A stretch of 64,000 nt of DNA from Apteryx mantelli. Taxonomy: Eukaryota; Chordata; Aves; Apterygiformes; Apterygidae. Below, piece after piece: positions 1 to 14,200 of the stretch (position 1 is its first letter; each line of letters opens with the position of its first letter). The position numbers and the translations under genes were made by a program. The notes beneath the pieces were generated by a model. That model was not told the DNA's origin. It did no database searches and saw only the letters and a list, made by a program, of their open reading frames with translations. Location: NCBI RefSeq assembly GCF_036417845.1, contig NC_089979.1, forward strand, positions 123,041,415-123,105,414. The letters run 5' to 3'.

Positions 1-3000
1 TGATGGCTGCATAGCTGAAAAAGCCCTTTTCATTTCATTACTCGAATTAAATACACATCATCTTCAGGCCATCTTCATTCAAAATGGCAATTTCGTTGCT
101 GCCTAATCACAAGGTAAGAGAAATGGAGCTGATGACTGCCCCCGATCACATGTTCCCTCAGGCCGGCAGTGTCAAGGGAGCAGTATTGCTCATCCTGTCA
201 TGGGAAAGACATGTCTGTTGTCAGGGAAAAGTAACCCAGAAATGCCCCCGGGCGAGCACAGCACTATCCAAATGGGATCCAGAGACAGAGAAACAGTGCT
301 CAGAGTCCAGGGCTTTATTGGCCGGCCGCACATCACATGCACTGCAGTGCTTTACATGCAGCGATGACTCCATCAAACACCTCATCCTGCCTGCCAGTAC
401 ATTGCTGCCTGCTGTACCTAAGGGCTGATGTTCAGAAAACACCCGCATGCACTGTGCTTCGCTCCGCTCTTCAGACACGGCTTAACCCAAACTCTTCCTG
501 CCCTCTCACCCATCAGCAGGGTTCTCATACGCTGTTGGGCCATGAAGGTATAAGCAGCCCGTTTTATCTAGACTTTCATTAAACAGCCCAAGAAAGTGAA
601 AAAGTGAGAGTGAAGTGTTCCTGAGCCTGCAGCCAGCTGCCTACAATGGGAGGTCATGTACACCATGGAGTCCAGACGAGAAGAAATAAAGGCTACCCCC
701 AGGGCCACAGCGGACAGAAAGAGCTTTTCATGCTGTAGATTTCAATGGGATGGTCAATAATGGGGAGGTTTTGATGGAATTGGCTTGTTTTTCCCCTAGT
801 GGAGGAAAGAAGCCCACCTAGGTTTGTTTTTTTGCCTTTGTAAAACAAACTAGTTATGGTTGCACTGGATTCACCAAAAAGCCTTCCCTATCAGCCCCAG
901 GATGAGGGAGCAGATTTCAAAGAGCCAAACAACATTACCACTAATGTCTGCAGCACAGTGTAGCTGAGCTCCTTGCTTAACCCCTGCCTCTTGCTGCCAA
1001 TGTCCCAGCTCACCAATTCAGGCACATTCACAGGGTTGCATTTTCATTCACGCAAGCTGAAGACTTACTTCCCCCAAAGCTAAGATCCAGAAAAATACCA
1101 GATTGCAAAATAAAGATGTTCATAGTGATTGAGACAGTCAGTGACCAAGAAAACCCTCACATGAGCATTTTTTTAAGAAAACAAACTGCACTGGCTTGTC
1201 ATGTGAATTAATACCCCTGCAGCATGACTTTGTGCATTTAATCCTTGCTGATGTTGCTTTTGATCACTGCTAGATGAAAATGAAACCTTGGATGCTTCAG
1301 GGCTGCTATTAGGACAGATTCAATGAGATGAAAATGCATTTCAGGAAATACTACTGAAGGCCATTTTTGTTTTAAATTATTTCTGGGTATACACGAGGCT
1401 CTAATTCCTTTAGCAGAAAACCCTGGAGATATGAGGAATTTCAGTAGAAGAAAGGCACATTGAAAGCACACTTCAAAAATCTGCCCTTCCAACCCGCGGA
1501 AATAAATGTCACTCAGAGGCATTAACGTTACTCCCTTGATCACAAGACTTTTCCTTTTCAGGAGAATATTTTGGCACTCCACATCTTTTTCTTCACAGGC
1601 TTTTTGAAGATCAAGACATCCCTGACCACAGACACTGGCCAGTCTCCTCTTGTGACAACCCCACCAGGGCCTGCAGCCAGCACTGCACACTCCATGTGCT
1701 GGTCCCACAGCATCCAGGTTTTTCCATAAGCAGTCCTTGCTGCAGGTTACTCAAAACCCTGCTTATGTGGCTGAATTTCTGCCTGCCCCAGCTGAAGGCA
1801 TCATCCTTCATTCGGGGAGCATGGGGAGTTTAACCACCACTAAGGTCCACTCCTTGCCCTAAATGAGACAACCTCCTTCTCTTTTCTCAAGTTTATATCC
1901 TCATTTCTCCATCTGGAAGGTGTACCTGCTTAGGGAGGTGTTGCAAACATCAAATAAGGCACAAAGCACTTCTCTTACTCAACATAAACTTTCTATGTCT
2001 TAAGCATCCACTTTAACAACACTCCCAAAACTTGTCTCTCTCCTAAAATCAGCTGATCTTAACAGATGCTGATGGACCCATTTGCTTTTAACTGTGGAGA
2101 TAAGCAGAGCAAAACAACATTTCTGGGTAAACGTCACTCTGGAGTGCCCTGATCTCACCCTGGGCATGATACCGCAGTGCAGCGGAGGACAAGGGTGGTT
2201 TTCATGGCAGCTCCACAGTGCTGGTAAAGCAATGTTTCACCACGCTGGGGCTAGGAAAGGGCAACGCCCCCGCTGCCTTCCCAGACCAGAGGCTTTAGCG
2301 CTGCAGAGACCCGCAGGGTGCCGCTCGCCTTGTCCGGGTTCCCGCCGGCAGGGCAGAGCAGTGCAGGGATTTTTGCAGCACCCCCAGCTATTCCCACGCC
2401 TCGGCCCACACTGTCACACGTGTCCTGATGGCAGGCCCAGACCTGCCGTGCTCCCGTGAGGCCTGGTGCTCCTTTCCCTGACTGCAGCAGGTGAGGAAAG
2501 CTGCTTCACTCCCTTTCCACAGCAGCCATCCATGCTGGCAGAGGCTGTTTGCTCGTCCTCCTCTTCCTCCTAGACACTCCATCCCGAAGCCCCCCCCCAT
2601 CCTGCCTCACAGGCAAGGATTAATCCTGTGGGACTTTCAGAGCTGGCAAAACTCATGGCAACCTTCAGACTGGTCTGCATTAGACTGGGAGCTAATCCAG
2701 GCCAGCTGGCCACTCTACAGAAAGAGAAAATGTCAAGCTTTAGGCTGTGCCGTGGAGCTGTTGGGTGGAGGAATCAAGGATGAGGGGACAGACAAACTGT
2801 GGATCCAGTCACCCACTGGGTCGCATCTCTCCATCACTTCTTGCCCTAGGAAGGACAGGATGGGGATAGAGGAGAGGACCGAGCATGTGAAAGGCAGTGC
2901 TTCGCATTCAGGTTTCGCACACTGCATTTCTGGAGTTTGATGAAACACATCCTCTCCCTTTGAAGACCAGCCAGCAGAGGAATCATGGCTAATTTCTAAT

Positions 3001-6000
3001 CACACAACTGGCCCAAGGCAAGCAGGGCCATACCATATGATTTACACTGTGTAAATCATTGTTTTTCACAATCTACTTGGTTCAAACCTGACATGAATCA
3101 CTTTAACCTCCATCTGAAGAATCAGGTCTCTTCTTCTAATTTAAGCACATGACTGGAGTCCACTGAGTCTCACAGTTAGATTTGGTCAGGAAAAAATTAT
3201 GTGAAAAATACGGACTTTCAACCACATTTTCATAGAAGAAAAAATCCATGTTTGGAAACATTTAATTGAAAAAGAAAAAAGCAAGCAGTTATTGAAAACA
3301 ATCTAGTTTTGCAGTGAAAAACTCCAGGATTTCCTCTGAGGAAAAAAAATCCAAACCATTTCGAACTGAAGTTTTCCCTATAAAAATTAGCATTTAGTGG
3401 GGGAGAGCAAAATTTCTGTTGAATCGAAATCGAAAATGAGTTATGTTGAATTTAATTAAAAGCCTTCTGCTAGTTCTCCTAGCAGCTTTCAAAGGAATCT
3501 ATATGAGCTGAAGAGGAGGGAGGGAGAGGCTTCCACCTTGGAAAAGGCAGGCAGAGCAGGGCTTTTCCCTGCCTGGAGCAGTGTGTGTAACTGTATCCCT
3601 GTTTCACTGCTGCTGAGAGTGTTTTGAGCATCTGCCTGGCAGAAGCATATTCAGTTGTGTTTAATGATCAACTGGTGTCTAATGATCAACAGAGATAAAC
3701 TGAGGTTGCACACTATGGCAAAGTTTTCTATTGACTTCCAAATTTCCCTGTATTGGCACTGCCGCCAGATGCTTGGCAGGGGCTGAGCGGGAGGTGGCAG
3801 GGGACTGCAGCCACCCGCACTGCCCTGAGCAGGTCTTGCTTGCCCGTGACAGCCCCAGGCCCTCTGCCTTCACAGCCCTGGCCACAGGCTGCTACAGTGA
3901 GCCAGGTACAGATGAGCAGCACGTAACTTCTCTGCAGCAGACACCATCAATCCCTGCCCTCTCGACCGGCCCTCCGGCAGATGGGCTCCCTTTCCAGAGC
4001 CACAAGCCCTCCCAGGGCACAAGCGGACCCAGCCACTGTTGGCCTCTCCCCGGCGGGGCCACGCGTGGTCCCATGACACGGCCGGCCAGCAAGTCACACT
4101 GCCAAGAGGCTCTCCTCCAAAGGTTTGGGGTGGGCAGGCATGGCTCTGGCCCCCTTGCACTCCTCTTACTCCCAGAGGGTCAAAGGGCCAGTAAATTCAC
4201 TTCACCCCACATGTCCCCTCTTCGGGAGAGTGTTGAGTGTTCCTGTTTGGGATAGCACATATATATGTGGCACAACAGGCCCTGGACATAAGTGTGCCTC
4301 CTGCTCCATGCAGAGTCTCCTTCTCACATGTTAAAAACAGCACTCAGGCTTTGGTGGGCTTGCTTGGCATTTTCTTTTCTACCTTTAACTTATGGTTGAT
4401 AACACTTCTGTTCACTCTAGGCTCCACCATCTCAGATGCAGAAATTTTTTATTATTTGGTGTTTGGCAAAATATGAAGAGAAGCTAGAAGACCTTGTGCT
4501 CTATCTCATAATAGTGATATATTTGTTTACAGCCAAAAGCCTTTCAGATTTTCTTTCAGCATTTCCCTGGCTTTCTCTGTGTTTGCACAGCATATAACAC
4601 AGTGGAGCTAAGACATACAGCAGGGTTTTCTAAATACTCTTACTAAATCATCCCCATCTGTATGTCCTACAGAAATGAATTTAAAGACCTCATAGCTGAT
4701 TTTGTGTTACAGATAGGGACACAGGCTATGAAGAGACTGAAAAATCACACAGATCACTTACAAGGCTGTGAGAAGACCTCTGCATCTTTACAATCCAAAA
4801 TTGGTTCTAAGCCACCTATATATTCATTTTGGCCTAGTTTCAATCTTGATGTCTACAACTCTCAGCAGATTTAAAGATTAGAAAAGAGAACAAATTAAGT
4901 TTGCTGGAACATCAGCCCCAAAACTTCATAACAAGAAAATGGATCTTCTATCCAACATTATCAGCAGGACCAGTGGGGATGTCTGGCCTGGGGCAAACCC
5001 ACACTCTGGGGAAAGCATTTGGATCTGGGCCCAATTCCAAGAACAGCTTTTTATGACTGAGGCCCAGGTCTGTCTGCTGACACCGGCACATTTAGGAGAA
5101 GTGGCAGTCAGTCAAGCCAAGCTCAACCCCAGCATTTAAAGACCACAAGGGTCATGAGCTACAAGAGCAGTCGGGAGCCAGCAGCAGCACTAGAGAGCAG
5201 GAATAGGCAATAAAAGCATAGAAATAGCACTCAGCACCTGTGGGTGACCCACTCTGTCAGTGACCTGGTGCTGCCTGGACCTTCTGGGAGACAGGGAGCT
5301 GGCAGACAGGAAACCTTCCCATTAGTTCACCTCATCAACAGCCTGAGGTGAGGAGAGAGTGGGGCAAATTCCCAGGGGATATCCCAAGTGCAGGCTGTGA
5401 GGTTGCTGAGAGGCACCAGTCACACTTATGAGCATTATTTAATTGTTCCTGCCACAGCAGTGTTTCTGTGGGAAGACTGAGAACACCAAGATCTTAGATT
5501 ATGTCATGAGTGTTTTTCAGGCAGGTGCTCAGAAACTTGCAGAATGAAACCCTCCATCACATGTGAGGCTTGGGGCCATGTTTCTATGCATGGACCAGAA
5601 ATTTGCTGGAAACCACTGCCATCAGTGAGGGAAGCCCAAAGTCATCTGTAATATGAATTAATACAAATATACTGGCAAAGCAATTCAGGAATTAATGGAT
5701 AAAGAAACCACCGATCTTCCTCCTGTCCAAAACTGTAGGTTGGGAGAGGAGGAGACAGCTGAGAAGACTCCCTGTACCTTGGGAAGCAGGAAAGGTGTCT
5801 GGTATTCATTTTAATTACCATGCAGCAATGGTCAGGGAGTGCAGCAGTCTGGGTGAGTCTCCCATTTATCACATGGCAGGGTATTGTTTCAGCATAGGAA
5901 AATATAGTGGAAAAAAAATACAATCCCAGATGGAAGTTTTTGAAACTTTCTGTGAAGTCTCTCTCTTTCCCCAAAATAACACAAGCTTTCTTATATGGCC

Positions 6001-7229
6001 ACCACACAATAATTTTACCCTCATTTAGCACAGAAGATTCTGATATGGAAACTTGGGGGGAAAAAAACCCTTCCACATTGAAATCAAAACAAATCACTTT
6101 TTTGCATATTAATAAGGCTCCTGATTGAAAGCATTCTAGCTATTCACAGAGGAATATCAACAGTAGATGTTGCTAATTTAAGCCCAGCTAATTAAAAGAA
6201 AAAAGAAAAAAACACTCCCCTAGAAACAGCCATATGAAAGATGCATTCACCCAGCAAATTTCATCAAGCTCAGCTTATTATAACTGGGTTTAGGGAAACA
6301 AACCCATGATTTTTTTTCTCCCTTACTAGCTGGGGTTTTCATACAGTGCATTCTCTCCAGCACACTACCCATGCCTCTCCCTCTGAGCCATTGCAGCTGC
6401 GAGCTGGGGGAGATGCTGGGATGTGGCTGTGAATGGTTTGGAGCTTCAGCAAGACTTCATAAATGGCATAGGGCATTAGAGGTGGCTAAACTGAGACAGT
6501 CTCAGTAACACAGCATGCAGAGTTTGATAGCTGCCTATGCACCTAGTACTTTGCCAAAAATGCCAGGAACAGAGGGACTAGAGAAGTTAAAAGGGCTGTC
6601 TCAGCTTGGAGGTAATGTATAAGGATGATAAATACCAACACCCTCCTCTGTAGGACATAGGCTGGTCACAAGACAAGAATTTGGACATGGCTTGGCTCCA
6701 GAAACCTGGGTGGTAGGGTAAGGACAAGGCTTGAATCACAGCGTAAAATTCTGCCACATACTCAGACAACACCCCCCATACCCATTTTTCTTCCCATGTC
6801 TTTGCTTTCCTGTTACTGGGAAATTATAAGGGATGGGTCTGGAAGGCTAAAACACCACCATACCGAGCTCTTGAATGGCACTGGCTGTCTGTGTCACGGT
6901 CTCTTCGGCCCTCATTGCACCCATGATAGATGCTGAGAAGAACCCAGCCAAGTCCTCCTTAAGTCTCTTGAAGTCCCCAGAAACCCCAGTGAAACACTGT
7001 CTGAAGGATCTGGAATCACCAGAAAATTTTTCCTGGTTTTCTAAAGTCTATTCTTTCCTGCTGCTGTATCAACAAGATCTTACTGAAATCTGATATGAAG
7101 TTTTGTAGAGCACAGGAGTCAGATCTACTGTGCCCCACTCTCGAGAACCTCGCCACCCACACGGCAGGTATTGCTAAGGCCCTAACAGGGGCTGTGCCCG
7201 TGAGGTGGTGCAGGGTCAGGGCCAGACAT
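1..7229. other. Intergenic DNA, no supported gene
   Basis: I see no gene here. Several open frames of 60-207 codons exist on both strands, but none shows a recognisable domain, a codon pattern or matching splice sites. Two GC-richer patches (about 2,130-2,930 and 3,760-4,240) produce the longest frames, including 125, 149 and 174 codons, simply because stop codons are rarer there. A run of nine C lies near 2,590. The rest is mixed unique sequence typical of a vertebrate intergenic region. Confidence 0.6.
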
Positions 7230-8262
7230 TAGAATCATACCGGCACAGAGTAATCCAGGTTGGATGTGACTTCTGAAGGTGACCTGGTCAAACTTCCCTT
7301 TAACACATGTCTAGCTTCAAGATTAGGTCAGGTTGCTCAAGGCCTTGTCCAGCCACAATCAGGACAAGGATGGAGGCTTCACCCTGGTTGTGTTTGACCA
7401 CCTTCACTGTGAGCTTTTTTTTTTCCTGTTATCGGAATTTCCTTTGTTGCAACTTATGCAACTCCATCTGCCCAGAAATGGACACAGTACTCCAGATGCG
7501 GTCTCACAAGTGCCGGACAGAGGGGAAGGCCCACGTCCCTGGACCTGCTGGCTCCGCTCTTATTAAATGCAGCCCTGGTTGCTGTTGGCCCTCTTTGCCT
7601 GAAGGGCACATTGCTGGCTCATGTTTGGCCTCCTGTTCACCTGGACCCCCAGGTCCTTTTCTGCAGAGCTGCTCCTTAGCCAGTCGGCCCCCAGCCTGTA
7701 CTGGTGCAAGGGGTTATTCCTCCCAGGTTCAAGACTTAGCACTTCCCTTGGTTGAACTCCATAGGGTTTCTGCCAGCCCATTTTTCCAGTCTATCAATGT
7801 CCCCCTCACTAGCAGCCCTGCCTGCCAGGGAAACAACTGCTCTCCCAACCCAAGTTGGTGTCATCATCAATTTGTTGCAGGGGTATCCTGTCCCCTTACT
7901 CAGCTCATTGATAAAAACATTAAACCATAACAGCCCCAATACTGATCCCCTAAGAAATGAGTTGATCACCAGCCTCCAGGTGGACTCCATACATATTACT
8001 CTGAGCCCGGTGGTCCAAGACAGGCACAACCCCTTAAGCCTGGTCACCAGTCCACCAAGTTTTCCATCCACACTGTAGTGCACTAAAGCAAACCACATCT
8101 ACAAGGATACTATGGATTATTGTGTCAAAAACCTTGCTAAAGTTGGGCAAAAGACATCCACTGCTGTCCCCTCCACCTGCCACGGCAGTCATCTCTCCAT
8201 AGAAAGCAATCAGGTTAGTCAGGCATGATTCTGCTTCCCTTCTGGGAGCAGATCAGTAATTT
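7230..8262 (-). mobile_element. Old, 5'-truncated CR1 LINE fragment
   Basis: The minus strand carries the 3' part of a CR1 element. Its 3' end begins near 7,230 with a decayed AATCATA-type tail followed by the usual CR1 3' UTR words. Two minus-strand frames (7,563-7,781 and 7,736-8,098) encode broken reverse transcriptase, including [43 protein letters not shown] and DRLEKWAGRNPMEFNQGKC. These line up with the same region of the long copies at 23.7-27.5 kb and 30.1-33.1 kb. The catalytic FADD motif is destroyed and the frame shifts between the two pieces, so the copy is dead and clearly older. Similarity ends near 8,262. Confidence 0.88.
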
Positions 8263-11200
8263 CATGTGACAATAGCACACACACAAATGATCCAAAAATT
8301 CCGGAAAAAATTAAGTCTAATGCAGGAAAAGTGTAGGAAGAAGGAGGGACACATCCTTGACTGCAGAGTGCTAGTGGTGTCCAGCAGGAGTCAGGAGAGT
8401 GGGTGGCAGAGAGATGCCGATTTTCCCAAGAAGTTTTTAAATGGAGCTATTCCAGGAAAAGCTGATGATGGGCTCTCAGAAAGCCGCTGAGAGCTTTGCA
8501 TTAATGGTTCAGAGATGTATGGCTGGAATTAGGAGGGCAGCACAGCTGCTTATGTTCAGTAGTTTGAAAGGGATCAAGGGAAACGAGTCAGCAGAGAGAT
8601 CTTTACCATCAGTTCTGCTTAACTAAGAAACAGTGGCTGAGAGTACCTGCTGTGCCTGTATGTGGCTACTTTGCTCCTATAGCTGCTGTGATTTCAGAGC
8701 CAGAGCATGCAGCAGCCCCCACACCGCAAAGCGGCAGGCAGCCAGACCCATGTTCTCGATACCCCTTCAGGAAGCAGCTCTTTTCTTACTGTGCTGGATC
8801 TGGACTTTGCAGCCTGAGTGGGGAGGAGAAATGGCTGTGCAAATCTGCTGTCAATCAGCACATTCACTCTGAAATGAGAAGAGGGGTTTTGTTCTTTTTC
8901 TTTTTTTATTTTATGTTATGGTTATTTATTGTGCCTCTTTGAATTTGCATCCCAAGGGCTTCTGTATGACAGAATGTAATAGTATTAGTCACCGTTTTAC
9001 GCATTAGGGAACATAATATTTAGCACTTAAAACAATTTCCTGCTTCAAAGTGGCACACAAACATTTAAAATATACTGTATTTTGTTCTGTTTTTGTCAGA
9101 GATAGCTTGTGCTTGCCTGAAGCTGTACAACTTCTCTTTTTATTATCCCGCATGAGAAATGGGGCTTTTCTGTCACCACCTCTGTCAAGTCAAAGGATAT
9201 CAATTTCCTAGCCTTTTATTCAGAGCAGCTCTGAATGAAAGGGACTTCACTGGCTTCCTCTTTTCCCCATGGATCCACACCGCCCATGGACCTACCATAT
9301 TCCTGGCTACTGATGTCCACATCTAGCATTAGATAGGATGAGCAGTGGTGAATCAGTCCTTCTTTTGGCAGCTTTGTCCCCTGTCTAGTTGCCTGTAGGA
9401 TAAAAACTACAGGATGTTAAATTTCTTGCCTCTTTTCCATTGACACTTGGCTAATAAGCTCATTCTTTATACAGGACTAGAGACATATGTTATATGTATG
9501 TTATACCTCAGGTGTAACACCCTCATGGCCCCAGGGGCTGACTCTTTACAGTGAACTAGCTGACTTGCAACAGGCTTTTTTGAATAGTGGAGAACTGCAA
9601 AGCTCGTGGGGGTAGCTGTGATGTTGCTCTGCCTTATGCTGAAGATCAAAAAGATCCTGTTTAGTAAATCTTTACCCTGAGAGAAATGCTGAATACATTT
9701 AATAAAGAAATCTATCAAGTTTATGTTGGGAGTATCCAACTGGTGATATATTCTCATTACTTTCAGTTGTATACTTTTTAGACCTAAAGAAATGCAATTT
9801 ATATAATCGGTGACAAAATGTTTTACATTGCCATGACATATTCTGAATTCTTGGTCCCATACCATGGCATATGAAAAGTGCTTATTCTTCAGAGTTTAAA
9901 ATCTATTCCCTCATATCAGTGATTTTTCCATCTGCAGGCTAAAACCCTTGTAGGAGTTGTGACATTCTTCCAAGTGTCCTGCAAAAGAGAACTAAGAAAA
10001 ATAAGCTTCTCTGTTATTCAAAATATGTCTACATATACTACATTTCCAAAGGGCTCTGAACCTCTGCTAGAAAACATTTGGGATCCCCAGATCAAAAAAG
10101 ATCACTGCTTAATGCTATGTCTCAAGAAAAAAATTTTGATTTTGCATAACAGGTCTTAATCTTGCCTTCAGTTTTACTGTCTATAGACAACTGAGGAAAA
10201 AGGATTAAAAATACTGTCTTAGTTGGACACATCACACAGGATATGTGTTCATTCCCTAACTGTGATTTGTAGTGCAATGAATTCTCAAGAAATATCTTAG
10301 TTTGGCAAGTGTATTCTTAGGAAAGAATAATTCAGGCTAGATGGGATCTCTCTTGGGTCATCTGGCCCATCTCCCAGTAGTCTTTTTTTTTTAAAAACAG
10401 TTATATGATATCAGTTGTATTGAAAGGTCTTCTGTGAAAGAAACAGAGAAGAAAAGTCTGTCATGATATGTATGTCACACACGTTAGTTTTGACAAATAG
10501 AAAATACCAAATTTAAGAACAATGAAGCATATAAATATGCCAATTCAGGAGTCATAACAATCCACAGTTTCCACAAATTGCATGCATTTTTCTTCCACCA
10601 GCCACAGTCTTACACGCCTCATGCATTTTAATGCACACTTGCTATGCAAACGAGTTTTGAATAACTCCTGTTTATCAGCTGAACAAAATCCAAAAGTCTC
10701 AGCCACAAAAAGTTTCTCCCAACTCAACAGATGATCAGCTGTGCTCCGAACCTTGGCCTCTGCTAAGTACAGATGTGTTGGTGTGTCTCCTTCAGCAGGG
10801 CTCAGCTGCTGACGCTTTGGGGAGAGAGTGCTAGAAAACTTGCTGTCCTCAAGCAAACTGGTTTGGGAGAGAGGAAAGACTAGGAACTGGGAGTGGAGGG
10901 TCTGTTCTCTCAAATCAAAATACCCTACATCCACACAGCCTGGATCTCACTGCACAATTGGCACATAATAGTGAATTCTGTAGTCCATTTTCAAAGAGAA
11001 ATAAAATGTAGTGCCCATCGAACCACCATAAAGTGTCTGAAATTTCTACCAGCTTGGTGGTGCCCTTACTGCTATCCCACATAGCATTGCATCGTGCCAA
11101 GGCCCTGACCTCTATTGACCACTGAGAACCACTCTGGGGTCCTCTTGACCAGATGTAGGTTTGTTTTGTAGTGGTGTGTTCATAACCAGAACCAGCCCCT

Positions 11201-14200
11201 TTGCACTTCTGCAGCTGGAGTAACATAACTCAGCATGGTGGCGGCACTGGTATAGTGGTGAGACATCTGCCCTACATAGCTACTTAGGGCCACAGAGAGA
11301 TTCTTGACCTCCTCTTTATCCAGGAGGATGGAAGAGGCAGACTGTCCTCTCCACAATGTACCAAAACAAACAGATCCTACCCGGCCACAGAAAAGTGGCC
11401 AGCTGAGGCTGTTCACTTTTAGAAACAAGCATCAGCAGCTGGAAATGGAAGACTGAAACCAGCTTCAGCCAGAGCTCCTCCTATTTTTCCCACCTAGAAG
11501 GAGCTGGACAGGATTTTTCCTTCCCTGGCCCATTTTAGGGAGGACAGTGCTGAAGGCTCTGTCAAGACAGCACACATCTCAGCTGAGCAAGAATTAGAAA
11601 TCATTGCCCCTATAAATCCATGTTCTCTCCTTTGCAAGAATTTCCTCATCCCCTAGCACAGACAGTTAGGCGGTCAGATCTTTCCCAAGGCGTTTTAGCT
11701 GGTGTCTTTTGCTGCTCTCTTAATTTCATTTCATGATGGGGAAAAAAAAGTCAGGGTTTTTATATCACCAAGTGCTTTTTAGAGTCACCCATAGGCAATA
11801 GATGTGAGCATGGATTCTGTACAAATTCTTTGTCATATATCCCAGTGAAAAATTCCCCAGCCTGACCAAGGACACACCAGGTTTCATATGTCTGTTTCTA
11901 TATCCTTTCCTTTTTCCTGCTTCTTTGCAATGACAGAGCCCCTACAGCATCTCATGATAACCCTCCAGATTCATTCACTCACTAGAAGCTGCCTGTAACT
12001 TGCCCTGGTAAAGCTGGTACCTGCTCTCAGACTACCTTTTCTTGTGTCAGATTCAAGTAGTGCCTTGTCAAATTAATATGCGCATTTGATCACCTGCAAG
12101 GGGAGAAAAAAGAGGGCTGAGGACAAAGGCATGAGTAGGTTAGTTTTCATAGACTATCATGACATACATGTCAGAGTGTCCTCACACAGCACACTGCGAG
12201 AATAGTCCAGGTACATTGCAGGACTAGTCCAGGGTACGAAATAGCTGCACTGCAGCAGTCTTCATGGCACTGTGCTTCTGAACCTCTAAAGTTTCAAGCT
12301 CTGTTTTGCAGGATGATTGAGCTTATCATCATAGGAGATCAAAAGGTTACATGCAAATTATGTCTTGCATTCTCGCTGTTAAAAATGCTTTAGCACAGCT
12401 CCTACTACAGAGTTGCCTCTGGCCTAACTAACCCATGCTCTTTGCTCCCAGTCTGGAGCAGATATGGCAAAATTAATTTTTGTAACCTCTCTGTGCAAGC
12501 ATCATTTCTAAGTTCTTCCCAGTCCCCGCAGATGTGCTTTTTGCTCCAGTCATCCAGGAAGTTCCCAGGAGGCAGCGTGATCATCTTAGCTCCAATTTAC
12601 AAGTTCTTCAATAAAAGGTGAAAGTATAATACACCAGAATATAGCTTGATCCCATTGGTGTGAGGGTACAAAGGATTTCTGTGAAAAGCACCTTTTGAGT
12701 TTTGACACATGGGATCAAGTCCCTCCCTGCCTAGGCCATAAAGAGATCAGCTATATGGACATTCCTTATCTGTGGGGCTCAGAGTGTCCTAAGTGTTAAA
12801 CCTAGCAAGCCCATGTTTTACAGATTTGACCCAGAGAACCAGCAGCTCATCACAAGCTCACAGCTTTGAACAGTCTTATCAGCTGGGCTTGTACAGTCCT
12901 ACCCCAAATCGCTCCTGTAGTCCCTAAGATTTTACAGGGCTAGGAAGTAACTCGCTGATATTTAGCTGGAGATCTTTAATGCATTTATTTATTTGGCAAC
13001 AGGTCAGAAATGAACATGGCAGAAATAAACTTACTCTAACACCCAGATTTGAGACTTCTCTGCTTCCTGGGACATGCATTTTCTAAAGATTTATCTGGAA
13101 CTCTGCACTCATTCAGAACCCAACCATGTTCACAATAACATTTGCAAATGATGCTTTGAGGCATCCTAACTCTTTTAAGGCAGAGAGATTTCTTTGAAAT
13201 GAAAAACAAGCCAGTGAGGACACATTGCTCTTTTCTTTCCTTAACAACTCTGCAGAATCTGGATGTCACACTGACTGGCAGCTGGTAAATTGCAGACAAA
13301 AGTAAAAAAAAAAATTTTAATAGCATAGGTTGCTGATTCCAATATGTAAACAGCAGTACCTGTATCATAGAGGCACTTAGGAATTAATATTATGTTAAAT
13401 TGGGGTCCTAACCTTGCCCAGGTTCACAGTAGAAGCAGGAAATACAAGGGTTGCTGCCAACAGGGCATAAACTGATAAAGCAAGCAGGGAGGAGGCAAAT
13501 CTTCCCTTGTGCTGGGTCCTCTGCATGCCAAAACAGCAGGGTCATCCAGGTTTATGCTGCACCCTTTAAAGAGATGGGAGAAACTGCCCCATCTCTGTTT
13601 CTCCATTCAATTCACAAACCTAAAATAGATTCTGGATAAAGCTAAGACCTTGTGACCATCTCTTGTGCTGACTGAATTAAAGTCATCATAGAAAGTGCCC
13701 TACTGGCAAAACTAAATGGCTATACGTACTGGGACTGGACAATGGAAAGAACTGATAAAAGGCACTGAATGGCTTTAGAAATATTAGAAGACATAACCTT
13801 CTGCTCTACCTGAAGAAGAAGACATTCAGCCAGAGTGTGTTCATTTGCTGTGACCCAAAAACCAGAAGCAGGGATGCTACCTGAGCCAACCAAGCAGGAG
13901 AAGCAGGCAGCAAAGAGGATTTGGAGTGACTGAAGATTAGAATCTGAAGAGAGGCCATAAAATAAATAACTAGATAAGGAGCCAGACATGAAGCAGAGAC
14001 ATCACGCAGAGCATCAAAATGAGCAATTGCCACTGGCCAGCGCATCCATCACAAAGACACAGTATGTCAGAGGAATCTCATAGGTGACCGAATGGAGAAA
14101 GTGCACAAAGGAAGCTAAGCAGCACCCTGCGCTGCTACAGTACCCACTTCAAGCAGGGAGTGCAATTCTTCCAACAGAAAATAGGGGGACATGAGCAAGA

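Noticed and set aside
1238..1708. 156-codon minus-strand frame
   Set aside because: No domain, splice context or repeat similarity was recognised; it is plausible as a chance frame.
3731..4255. 174-codon plus-strand frame in a GC-rich patch
   Set aside because: It has no recognisable motif, overlaps several open frames on the other strand, and is explained by composition.
7307..7930. 207-codon plus-strand frame
   Set aside because: It is the antisense of the decayed CR1 reverse transcriptase region on the minus strand.
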